Source: Bacillota bacterium | GTDB lineage: Bacteria; Bacillota; Clostridia; Peptostreptococcales; Anaerovoracaceae | Assembly (NCBI GenBank): GCA_905372035.1 | Contig: CAJPNN010000057.1 | Coordinates: 1-8,825 of the forward strand | Reading direction: 5' to 3' | Length of the DNA: 8,825 nucleotides | Part shown: in pieces, positions 1 to 7,900 of the stretch | Layout: each line of letters opens with the position of its first letter | Numbering within the stretch: position 1 is the stretch's first letter | Notes under the pieces: generated by a model | Told to the model about the DNA's origin: nothing | The model's database searches: none | The model's input: only the letters and a program-made list of their open reading frames with translations | Program-made: the position numbers and the translations under genes

Positions 1-440
1 TCACAAGGATCTGATATTACTATTACATCTTTATGGTTCTTTGCCGCGGAGCGGAGCATAGCGGGCCCTCCGATATCTATATTTTCAATCGCTTCTTCCA
101 ACTCCACTCCCTCTTTCAAAATCGTTTCTTTGAAAGGGTAAAGATTTATAACGACAATATCGATAGTCTCTATATTTAAATTGCCGAGTTGTTCCATATG
201 CTCCCTTATATCTCTTCTCGCCAATATCCCTCCATGAACCGCAGGATGCAAAGTTTTTACTCTTCCGTCAAGGCATTCGGGAAACCCCGTCATATCTGAT
301 ACCTCTTTAACATCTATTCCGTTCTCTCTAAGTATTTTTGCGGTCCCTCCGGTAGATAAAATTTCACACCCTTTTGCCTTAAGTCCTTTTGCCAAATCGA
401 CTATACCCGTTTTATCCGAAACGCTGATCAATGCCCTCAT
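1..440 (-). CDS. purH: Bifunctional AICAR transformylase / IMP cyclohydrolase PurH, 5' part only
   Basis: PurH formylates AICAR and closes the ring to give IMP, the last two steps of de novo purine synthesis in the cytoplasm. Only the first 146 codons are present; the gene runs off the left edge of the window. These cover the N-terminal MGS-like fold, the IMP cyclohydrolase domain. Visible family motifs are ISVSDKTG near residue 5, STGGTAKIL at 29-37, GRVKTLHPAVHGGILARR at 59-76, and GGPAMLRSAAKNH at 124-136. The transformylase domain lies outside. The ATG at 440-438 follows the purF stop by two bases (TAA TT ATG). An AAAGGAA ribosome site lies inside the last codons of purF, so translation is probably coupled. 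The frame is open to the edge with no sign of damage. The identification is secure from the motifs and the operon position. Confidence 0.96.
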   Translation of the reverse strand, partial: MRALISVSDKTGIVDLAKGLKAKGCEILSTGGTAKILRENGIDVKEVSDMTGFPECLDGRVKTLHPAVHGGILARRDIREHMEQLGNLNIETIDIVVINLYPFKETILKEGVELEEAIENIDIGGPAMLRSAAKNHKDVIVISDPC

Positions 441-442
441 AA

Positions 443-1867
443 TTATTCCTTTCCGTTCCAACAATAAGTGCAAAGTTTACACTTGTCTACTCCGATAGCT
501 TCTAATGTACTGTCAAGGTTTTGATATTTCAAACTGTTAAATTTAAGTTTTTTTCTTATAATCTCCACCATCTTCCTGTATTCTTCGTTTTCAGGATTTG
601 CATATATTTTTACCGTCTCTTCTGTCAGTTCATCCGGTGAAATATTTTCCATCTCTGCGATAACTCTTCGTGTTATAAGCTCTGCGGGATTAACAGTCCT
701 TGAAAAATTAAGATATTTACACGCATACATTATAGGCGGACATGCCGACCTTACATGGATTTCTTCAGCTCCGTTATCGTGCAGATACTCTACCGTTCCC
801 GAAAGTTGAGTTCCTCTCACTATCGAATCATCAATCAAAACGAATTTCTTACCGTTGATAATCTCGAATACCGGAATCAATTTCATCTTAGCTATCAGCT
901 CTCTCGCCTTCTGGTTTTGAGGCATGAAGCTCCGCGGCCAGGTCGGGGTATATTTTATAAGGGGTCTTGAATAAGGTATTCCCGACGCATTGGCATATCC
1001 CAAAGCATGTGCCGTTCCGCTATCAGGAACTCCTGCCACATAGTCCATATCCATATTGTCCGCATCATCCGCAAAAGCTAAACTTGCTCCGTTCCTATAT
1101 CTCGTCTTCTCAACATTTTCTCCCTCATAGCACGAGGTCGTATATCCGAAATATGTCCATAGAAATGAACATATACGCATTTCTTTTCCCGCTTCTTTTA
1201 AAACTTGTATCTCATCTTCGTTTACAAATGCCACTTCTCCCGGACCCAGTTCTTTTATCCTGCTGTATCCTAAATTTATGAACGAAAAAGATTCTGAAGC
1301 TATGCAATGTCCGTCGCTGTCTTTGCCTATTATCAGCGGCGTCCTTCCCATTTTATCTCTCGCTGCATATATCCCTCTCTCCGTCATGATAAGGACGGAC
1401 ATGGAACCGTCTATGCTGTTTTGTGCGAACTCAATGCCCGCAAGAATATCATCTTGTGTTGATATAAGTGCGCTGAAAAGTTCCGTGTTATTCATATTAT
1501 CCTTGTCTGAACCCAGAAATTGTTGTTTCCCGGAATTCAAAAGCATATCAACCAGTACCGCTTTATTATTTATCCTTCCTACAGTAGATATGGCATAAAC
1601 ACCATGTTTATTATAAACTGTAAGCGGCTGCGGTTCCCCGTCACTGATGCTCCCAATCCCCATTCTTCCTTGCATATCTGCCGCATCTTTTTCAAACTTC
1701 GTTCTAAAAGGTGAGTTTTCAATGTTGTGAATAGTTCTATCAAATTTACCTTGATTATAGAGACACATTCCTCCTCTCTTTGTTCCAAGATGAGAGTGAT
1801 AGTCCGTACCGAAAAACAGATCCATAACACAATCTCTCTTAGAAACCGCCCCGAACATTCCTCCCAC
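443..1867 (-). CDS. purF: PurF-like amidophosphoribosyltransferase lacking the glutaminase catalytic cysteine
   Basis: By position and C-terminal half this is glutamine-PRPP amidotransferase, which makes phosphoribosylamine in the first committed step. Numbering is from the GTG at 1867 (474 residues). The PRTase part is intact: VPDSG near 281, a flexible-loop region at 305-316, and the PRPP motif VLIDDSIVRGTQ at 343-354. C233, C383, C463 and C466 align with the four 4Fe-4S ligands of Bacillus PurF (recalled as C236, C382, C437, C440). The N-terminal Ntn-hydrolase half is degenerate. The usual CGVFG start reads GGMFG; HRGQ reads HLGT (26-29); the Arg of HVRYST is gone (RMGIGSI, 68-74); HNGN reads TVGR (95-98); and the S-D-x-E aspartate is N127. 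The longer frame begins at a TTG at 1885, but that start places GGAG inside the coding sequence, while GTG has GGAG 8 nt upstream. I recall similar Cys-less PurF-like proteins in Bacteroidetes and some Clostridia. The family call is sure; the nitrogen source is not. Confidence 0.88.
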   Translation of the reverse strand: MGGMFGAVSKRDCVMDLFFGTDYHSHLGTKRGGMCLYNQGKFDRTIHNIENSPFRTKFEKDAADMQGRMGIGSISDGEPQPLTVYNKHGVYAISTVGRINNKAVLVDMLLNSGKQQFLGSDKDNMNNTELFSALISTQDDILAGIEFAQNSIDGSMSVLIMTERGIYAARDKMGRTPLIIGKDSDGHCIASESFSFINLGYSRIKELGPGEVAFVNEDEIQVLKEAGKEMRICSFLWTYFGYTTSCYEGENVEKTRYRNGASLAFADDADNMDMDYVAGVPDSGTAHALGYANASGIPYSRPLIKYTPTWPRSFMPQNQKARELIAKMKLIPVFEIINGKKFVLIDDSIVRGTQLSGTVEYLHDNGAEEIHVRSACPPIMYACKYLNFSRTVNPAELITRRVIAEMENISPDELTEETVKIYANPENEEYRKMVEIIRKKLKFNSLKYQNLDSTLEAIGVDKCKLCTYCWNGKE

Positions 1868-1868
1868 G

Positions 1869-2459
1869 CTAAACTCTCCTTTCAATACCGAGCACTTTTT
1901 CTATCGCCTTAACCAAAATTTCATGCTCGATCTTCAGAACTTTTCCTGCGATATCCTCTGCGCTGTCGCTTCCCGATATATCTATCTTCTTTTGTATTAT
2001 AATTTGTCCGGTATCAATGCCTTCATCCACATAGTGAACCGTGGCTCCCGTCTCCTTTTCTCCGGATTCCAAAACCGCCTTATGAACTCTCATTCCATAA
2101 AATCCCTTCCCTGAATATTTGGGAATCAGTGACGGATGAATGTTTATAATCTTTCCCGAATATTTTTCTACAACTTCTTTCGGCAAAACCGTAAGGTATC
2201 CCGCCAAAACCACCAAATCCGTATTTTCTCTGTCAAGACATTCATTAAGCCTGCTCCCGAACATTTCTTTTTCTCTTTGTTTATCGATGATCACGGTCTT
2301 TATATTATGTTGTCTTCCCCTTTCCACAGCATAAGCATCCAACTTACTCGATATGATCTGAGCAATTCTGCAATTTGCAAGTTTTCCCGCTTCCATCGCA
2401 TCTATTATGGCTTGAAGGTTTGTTCCTCCTCCGGAAACCAAAACCGAAATATTTTTCAT
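1869..2459 (-). CDS. purN: Phosphoribosylglycinamide formyltransferase (GAR transformylase) PurN
   Basis: PurN transfers the formyl group of 10-formyltetrahydrofolate to GAR, giving FGAR, in the cytoplasm. The 196-residue product matches the family in length. Visible features are the N-terminal nucleotide-binding loop SGGGTNLQAIID at 9-20, LVVLAGYLTVLP at 82-93, INIHPSLIPKYSG at 105-117, and VHYVDEGIDTGQIII at 141-155. N106, H108 and D145 correspond to the E. coli catalytic residues N106, H108 and D144. The frame extends to an ATG at 2477. I chose the internal ATG at 2459 because GGAGG sits five bases before it, and because the protein then begins MKNISVLVSGGG as family members do. The purF ribosome site is embedded in its 3' end. 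Upstream is an unusual 128-base spacer after purM. No missing key residue is seen. Confidence 0.95.
   Translation of the reverse strand: MKNISVLVSGGGTNLQAIIDAMEAGKLANCRIAQIISSKLDAYAVERGRQHNIKTVIIDKQREKEMFGSRLNECLDRENTDLVVLAGYLTVLPKEVVEKYSGKIINIHPSLIPKYSGKGFYGMRVHKAVLESGEKETGATVHYVDEGIDTGQIIIQKKIDISGSDSAEDIAGKVLKIEHEILVKAIEKVLGIERRV
1876..1879 (-). promoter_or_regulatory. Shine-Dalgarno site that fixes the purF start at GTG 1867
   Basis: GGAG, within the longer match AAAGGAGAG (1882-1874), lies in the last codons of purN. Eight bases separate it from GTG at 1867-1865. The purN TAG stop ends one base before this GTG (TAG C GTG), so translational coupling is likely. The site removes the six extra residues of the TTG-initiated frame, leaving a protein that begins Met-Gly-Gly with no propeptide. 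Confidence 0.8.
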
Positions 2460-2587
2460 CCGTTCCTCCGTTATCATTAATGCTTATATAGTTTAAAGCC
2501 TTACAAATGTTATACAATGCGTCAACCGTCGCTCCGGTACCTCTTTCGGTTAACGCGTCGTTAATTGTTATTAATATAGCCGATACA
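2460..2587 (-). other. purM-purN spacer, possible remnant of a small coupled gene
   Basis: This 128-base spacer is the longest in the operon after the promoter. The purM TGA overlaps an ATG (TGATG, ATG at 2588-2586) that has GGAG nine bases upstream, but that frame stops after five codons (MYRLY). One frame over, the sequence is open from 2613 to a TAA at 2346-2344, crossing the whole spacer, but has no ATG, GTG or TTG start within the spacer. Within it the stretch ATVDALYNICKALN (2532-2491) looks protein-like and weakly resembles the last helix of small Cro/C1-type helix-turn-helix domains. I see no promoter or terminator. A short inverted repeat (TTAACG-CGT-CGTTAA) is present but too weak to be a terminator. 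A gene relic is an inference; chance openness is possible. Confidence 0.35.
2465..2469 (-). promoter_or_regulatory. Shine-Dalgarno site that fixes the purN start at 2459
   Basis: GGAGG with an AACGG spacer precedes ATG 2459-2457. The upstream in-frame ATG at 2477 lacks any comparable site and would add six residues absent from the family N-terminus. Confidence 0.8.
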
Positions 2588-3649
2588 TCAACGTTTGCTC
2601 CGATGCTGCTCCGTTAAATTCAATACAACACCTTCTCCTTTTTCTATTGTTCCGATCTCCCAAGCCTTTGTCCCGATTCTTTCAAATATCTCAAATACAG
2701 TTTCTTTGTCTTCTTTTGAAATTACAAACATCATGCCTATCCCCATATTGAACGTGGAAAACATATCTTTTTCTGAAACATCACCTTTTTTCTGCATAAA
2801 CTTAAATATAGCCGGCACATCCCAACTGCCGTATAAAATATATGCTCCCAATCCTTTCGGGATCACCCTTGGAACATTTTCATAAAAGCCTCCCCCGGTT
2901 ATGTGTATAATCCCGTGACATGCAACTTTTTCCAAAACGGCTTTGACCTGTTTTGTATATATGGCGGTAGGTCTGATTAGAGCTTCTCCTATACTCTCTC
3001 CCAGCTCTTCGACATAATCTTCCGCTTCCATCTTTTCCTGTTCAAAAAATATTTTTCTTGCTAAAGAGTATCCGTTACTATGTAGACCCGTAGAAGGAAC
3101 TCCGACTATGATATCTCCTTCTTTTATCTTTGATCCGTCTATCGTATTATTTAAATCCGCCATACCTACGGCAAAACCTGCCAAATCATATTCGTTTTTA
3201 GCGTAAAATCCCGGCATCTCCGCTGTCTCTCCGCCAACCAGTGCACACTCTGCCAAAACACACCCGTCCGCTATCCCTTTTACGATTTCCGCTATTTTTT
3301 CCGCCTCAACATGTCCCGTTGCTATATAGTCCAAAAAAAACAGCGGTGAGGCTCCCTGACACAATACATCATTTACACACATCGCAACCAGATCCTGTCC
3401 TACCGTATCATGTTTATCCATCATAAATGCAAGCTTAAGCTTTGTTCCTACTCCGTCAGTTCCCGCAATCAAAACCGGCTCTTTTATACCTGTCAGATCC
3501 GGTTTGAACATGCTCCCGAAACCTCCGAGTCCACCTAAAACTCCTTTGCCGAAAGTCTTTTTTACATGCTCCCCCATAAGTTTGACGGCTCTTTCGCCCT
3601 CTTTCGTGTCAACCCCGGCATTTTTATAAGCACTGTCATTATTAGCCAT
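2588..3649 (-). CDS. purM: Phosphoribosylformylglycinamidine cyclo-ligase (AIR synthetase) PurM
   Basis: PurM closes the imidazole ring, converting FGAM and ATP to AIR in the cytoplasm; it acts on the product of PurL. The 353-residue protein shows the complete AIRS pattern: SAYKNAGVD near the N-terminus, GTDGVGTKLKLA at 63-74, MCVNDVLCQGA at 90-100, GGETAEMPGFY at 139-149, GLHSNGYSLARK at 188-199, ITGGGFYENVPR at 250-261, and FNMGIGM near 300. The start is ambiguous. The frame opens at GTG 3658, directly after the purC stop, with another ATG at 3655. I prefer ATG 3649 because AGGTGA lies five bases upstream and the protein then reads MANNDSAYKNAGVD like its relatives. The last residues, TEQHRSKR, extend slightly past the usual end. 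Packing against purC (TAG GTG ATG) implies coupled translation. Confidence 0.96.
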   Translation of the reverse strand: MANNDSAYKNAGVDTKEGERAVKLMGEHVKKTFGKGVLGGLGGFGSMFKPDLTGIKEPVLIAGTDGVGTKLKLAFMMDKHDTVGQDLVAMCVNDVLCQGASPLFFLDYIATGHVEAEKIAEIVKGIADGCVLAECALVGGETAEMPGFYAKNEYDLAGFAVGMADLNNTIDGSKIKEGDIIVGVPSTGLHSNGYSLARKIFFEQEKMEAEDYVEELGESIGEALIRPTAIYTKQVKAVLEKVACHGIIHITGGGFYENVPRVIPKGLGAYILYGSWDVPAIFKFMQKKGDVSEKDMFSTFNMGIGMMFVISKEDKETVFEIFERIGTKAWEIGTIEKGEGVVLNLTEQHRSKR

Positions 3650-3658
3650 AGTCATCAC

Positions 3659-4363
3659 CTATTTCTTCACTCTTTCAAATACCTGCTGATATGTCTCTTC
3701 AACTTTTCCCAAATCTCTTCTGAATCTGTCTTTATCCATCTTTTCATTTGTTTTTATATCCCAAAGCCTGCATGTATCGGGAGATATCTCATCAGCCAAA
3801 ATAACTTTTCCTTCAAACAGACCGAATTCTATTTTAAAATCTATAAGCTTCAATCCTCTATTAAGGAAAAACTCTTTCAAGCACTCATTGACTTTGTATG
3901 CATATGCTGAAACTTCTTCAAGTTGTTCTTCAGTTGCAAGCTCTAAAGCCAAAATATGATCATTATTAATAAGCGGATCACCTAAATCATCATTTTTATA
4001 TGAAAATTCCAAAACCGTCTTCGCAAGTGCCTGTCCCTCAGGTACGCCGTATCTTTTTGAAAAGGATCCTGCCGCAACATTCCTTATTATAACTTCAAGC
4101 GGCAATATCTTAACGGCTTTCACCACCGTTTCTCTTTCACTCAGTTGCTCCACAAAATGTGTGGGGACACCCTTTTCCTCAAGCATCATAAAGATTATAT
4201 TCGACATTTGGTTGTTAACGATCCCCTTATCTGCGATCTGTCCTTTTTTCAATCCGTTAAATGCCGTCGCATCATCTTTGTAATCTACAATTAAAAGTTT
4301 CGGATCATCTGTCTTAAATACCTTTTTTGCCTTGCCCTCATACAACATTTCCTGTTTTTTCAT
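3659..4363 (-). CDS. purC: Phosphoribosylaminoimidazole-succinocarboxamide synthase (SAICAR synthetase) PurC
   Basis: PurC joins CAIR and aspartate with ATP to make SAICAR. The 234-residue length is typical of the bacterial stand-alone enzyme. Motifs in order are MLYEGKAKKVF at 6-16 (ATP-site glycine strand), YKDDATAFNG at 28-37, PLEVIIRNVAAGS at 88-100, LIDFKIEFG at 173-181, ADEISPDTCRLWD at 190-202, and DKDRFRRDLG at 210-219. ATG 4363 is preceded by a strong AGGAGGAG ribosome site five to six bases away. The gene follows purE by 28 bases and abuts purM, so PurE and PurC, which act consecutively, are made from neighbouring genes. The purE-purC order is common in bacteria. PurB, which acts on SAICAR, is not in the window. 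Confidence 0.97.
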   Translation of the reverse strand: MKKQEMLYEGKAKKVFKTDDPKLLIVDYKDDATAFNGLKKGQIADKGIVNNQMSNIIFMMLEEKGVPTHFVEQLSERETVVKAVKILPLEVIIRNVAAGSFSKRYGVPEGQALAKTVLEFSYKNDDLGDPLINNDHILALELATEEQLEEVSAYAYKVNECLKEFFLNRGLKLIDFKIEFGLFEGKVILADEISPDTCRLWDIKTNEKMDKDRFRRDLGKVEETYQQVFERVKK

Positions 4364-4391
4364 CTTTGCTCCTCCTCTGATCGTTTTGAAA

Positions 4392-4871
4392 CTATCTGTT
4401 CAACTCTCTATCCTGTTTTTCCAAATCTCTTGCCATGTTAATTTTATATTCTTTCATCTTAACTCTAAGTTCAGGGTATTTTATCCCGAGCATTTGAACT
4501 GCAAGCAAGCCTGCATTTTCCGCTCCGTCTATCGCTACGGTCGCTACAGGGACCCCTTTGGGCATCTGCACTGTAGAAAGTAAAGAATCCAAACCGTCAA
4601 GTGTACTTGACTTAATAGGCAGACCGATAATCGGAATATCCGTACCCGAAGCCAACACTCCCGCTAAATGTGCAGCTTTTCCCGCCGCCGCTATAACCAC
4701 TTCTATCTTTTCATCGTCTATTCGCTTTAAAAAATTCGATGCCGCTTCAGGTGTTCTGTGTGCCGAAATTATTCTAACTTCCGCTTCAACTTCAAAACTC
4801 TCCAAAATATCTATCGCCCTTTTTACAACATCATAATCTGATTTGCTTCCCATGACAATCGCCGCTTTCAT
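4392..4871 (-). CDS. purE: 5-(carboxyamino)imidazole ribonucleotide mutase / AIR carboxylase PurE
   Basis: PurE supplies CAIR. Class I enzymes rearrange N5-CAIR made by PurK; class II enzymes carboxylate AIR directly with CO2. The 159-residue protein has the family pattern: MGSKSD at 7-12, SAHRTP at 36-41 with H38, AAGKAAHL at 62-69 with H68, LPIKSSTLDGLDSLLSTVQM at 84-103, and VATVAIDGAENAG at 109-121. SAHRTP and the conserved second histidine fit class I better than the SAHKT and AGRSNAL pattern I recall for Treponema class II. The usual GGAAHLPGM reads GKAAHLAGV here. No purK is visible beside it. ATG 4871 has GGGAGG seven bases upstream. purL ends 99 bases before it. Confidence 0.95.
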   Translation of the reverse strand: MKAAIVMGSKSDYDVVKRAIDILESFEVEAEVRIISAHRTPEAASNFLKRIDDEKIEVVIAAAGKAAHLAGVLASGTDIPIIGLPIKSSTLDGLDSLLSTVQMPKGVPVATVAIDGAENAGLLAVQMLGIKYPELRVKMKEYKINMARDLEKQDRELNR

Positions 4872-4970
4872 TTCTTATCCTCCCGATTATTTAAAATCTT
4901 ATCTCCGTCAAAAAATCTTTGCCCAAATTATCTCAAATATTTGTTCCTGTTGTTTAAATATCCAATAGTA
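4872..4970 (-). other. purL-purE spacer; no gene, weak promoter-like elements only
   Basis: This 99-base AT-rich spacer holds the purE ribosome site (GGGAGG) and a perfect ten-base palindrome, CAAATATTTG, about 60 bases upstream of purE. A poor -35/-10 pair can be drawn (TTGGGC, 17 bases, GATAAG), but it is too weak to call a promoter. No terminator-like hairpin followed by a T-run is seen, so transcription from purL probably continues into purE. Confidence 0.5.
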
Positions 4971-7900
4971 CTATTTAAAGAATTCTATTGCCGATCTGAA
5001 GATATGTTGCTCCCTGTTCCCCGGTATGTTCTTATAAAGATTTGTTCCCGTTCTTTCCGAATGCCCCATTTTACCCAGAATTCTTCCGTCACGAGAAGTT
5101 ATTCCCTCAATCGCCATCACCGATCCGTTAGGATTAAATTCCGTTTTCATCGTCGCAGTGCCGGAAAAATCTACATATTGCGTGGCAATCTGACCGTTAT
5201 TTATGAGATCTTCCAAAATCCTTTTATTCGCTGCAAACCTGCCTTCTCCGTGAGAAACAGGTATAGTATGAATATCTCCTACAGAAACGTTCTTAAACCA
5301 TGGTGATTTAACGGATGCCACTCTTGTCTGTACCATAGCCGAAACGTGCCTCCCTATCAGGTTGTGTGTAAGTGTAGGACTTTCATCGTCCATATCTCTT
5401 ATCTCCCCGAACGGCAACAATCCAAGTTTTACAAGCGCCTGAAATCCGTTGCATATACCTAACATCAAGCCGTCCCTCTTATCCATCAAGTCTTCAATTT
5501 GTTTCCTCACCGAAGGATTTCTGAAAACTGAGGTTATAAATTTAGCCGAACCGTCAGGCTCATCTCCTCCGCTAAATCCTCCCGGAATGAATACAATCTG
5601 ACTTTCCTTTATGCTTTCCGCCAGTACTTTTATTGAATCTTCAAGGTCTTCAGCGTCTCTGTTTTTTATCAATACGATCTTTACCTTGCCACCTTCTCGC
5701 TCAAACGCAATACGACTGTCCTCTTCACAATTCGTTCCCGGAAATACCGGAATAACTATCTGCGGCTCACATTTCACGGGGTTAAAAGAATTTCTCTTAT
5801 AATATCCCGGCTGCATTGCAACAGAAGTATTCTCATTCGTAAGTTTTGTTGCAAATACTTTTTCCAAAGGCTCATCCCACATTGAAACGAGCTTATCCAT
5901 GTTAATTTTCATGCTCCCGAAATCAATTGTTTTTTCGCTGTTTGTATTACCCAAATATATTATCCCGTTTGCTCCTGCAAGATCTTTTTCAAGGAAACCT
6001 TCACTTACTTCAAAAATCATTGCTCCCGGAATAGGTATATTCAGGATATTTTCTCCATATATGTTCAATACTTTTTGTAAATCACCGTTAAACCCTATTT
6101 CGTTGCCCATAGCCATTTTTGCAATGCTCCCGAAGATTCCTCCTTTACCTACGGTGCCGCATGCAGATATTTTATTATATTTTATATTTTTATTTATCCA
6201 TTCCAGATTCTTCTTAAAGCCTTTAAAATCAAAGGTTTCAGGCTTTCCTATCCCCGAGTGCAGCATATATATTCTGCTGTTTTCTTTCTTAAATTCCGAA
6301 GATACAACGTGGTTAGCATCCATAACATTACAAGCAAAGGCAACAATTGTAGGCGGAACTTCCATATCCTGAAAAGTTCCCGACATGCTGTCCTTTCCTC
6401 CTATTGCTCCTATTTCCAGTTCAAGCTCCGACGTCAATGCTCCAAGTAACGCTTCTACAGGCAACGCCCATTTTTCGGCATTCTCTCCCGGGCTTGGGAA
6501 ATATTCTTGAAGTGAAAGCTTTATGTCCCTATAATCCGCTCCCATAGCCGCCGCTTTTGCAACCGCATCAATTACGGCATACATCCCTCCGTAATAAGGT
6601 GCTGTCTTTGCTATATCACAATCGTATCCCCAAGTCATTATCGTAGCTGTACTCGTATCTTTAATCCCTGTCGGAAGCTTTGCGCACATTCCCATTGCAG
6701 GAGTCCTCTGATATTTCCCGCCAAGCGGCATAAGAACACTCCCCTGCCCTATTGTACTGTCAAAATTGCTTACCAATCCTTTTTGTGAACAACAATTAAG
6801 CTGTCCGAATTTCCCATGCTCCCCTATACTTCGTTCTTCATAATTCCGTAAATCCCTGTTTTTTATAAAAACTTTTGCCGAAGCTGCAGCACCGTTTGTA
6901 TTTAAAAATTCTCTTGAAATATCAAATATCGCATTACCTTTAAAAAACATTCTGAAACGTCCGGTATCGGTAACTTTAGCTATAACTGCGGCCTCAAGGT
7001 TTTCTTCCCTTGCAAATTTGATAAAATTGTCCTTATCACTGCTTGCGACCACCACTGCCATTCTCTCTTGTGACTCAGATATTGCAAGCTCCGTACCGGA
7101 AAGCCCTTCATATTTTTTTGGAACCGAATCAAGATCGACATCTATACTGTCCGCCAGTTCTCCTACCGCTACGGACACTCCGCCCGCACCGAAATCATTA
7201 CATCTTTTTATCAATGTGCTTGCTTCAGCCCTTCTGAATAATCTCTGCAAATTCCTTTCTATAATCGGATTGCCTTTTTGAACCTCAGCTCCTGCGGTTT
7301 CTACAGAATCTTTATCGTGTTTTTTTGAAGAGCCCGTTGCTCCTCCGCAACCGTCTCTTCCGGTTCTTCCTCCTACAAGAATTATCAGATCATCCTTTTC
7401 AGGCCTTTTTCTTATTACATTCTTCGCAGGTGCCGCCCCTACAACCGCTCCTATTTCCATTCTTTTTGACACATATCCGGGATCATAAATTTCATAAACC
7501 TGACCTGTTGCAACTCCTATCTGATTCCCGTATGAACTGTATCCTCGTGCCGCTTCCGTAGTTATCTTTCTTTGTGGCAATTTCCCTTCCAAAGTATTTT
7601 CAACAGGAACGGTCGGATCTCCCGCACCTGTTACACGCATAGCCTGATATACATATGATCTTCCCGAAAGCGGGTCCCTTATCGCTCCCCCAAGGCATGT
7701 CGCTGCTCCACCGAACGGTTCTATTTCTGTAGGATGATTGTGTGTTTCATTTTTAAACATTACAAGCCAATCTTCTTCAGTATGATCCTTTTCATTTTTT
7801 GCCTTTACTTTTATACTGCACGCATTTATTTCCTCCGACTCATCCAACCCCGTGATTTTTCCATATTTTTTTAGATATTTTGTTGCAACCGTGCCCATGT

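Noticed and set aside
1579..1830. An 83-codon minus-strand frame inside purF, considered as evidence of a frameshift in purF.
   Set aside because: The purF frame itself is open and family-like throughout, so this is only an out-of-frame shadow.
443..1885. The idea that the PurF-like gene is a decaying pseudogene.
   Set aside because: The frame is intact, the ribosome site is good, and the PRTase motif and Fe-S cysteines are all kept; the changes are confined to the glutaminase pocket.
4911..4970. A terminator or attenuator between purL and purE.
   Set aside because: The only palindrome (CAAATATTTG) is short and AT-rich, and is not followed by a T-run on the transcript.
5899..6372. A 157-codon open frame on the plus strand opposite purL.
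   Set aside because: It is antisense to a fully conserved part of PurL, its protein is low-complexity and unlike any family, and no ribosome site supports it. The other plus-strand frames are rejected for the same reasons.
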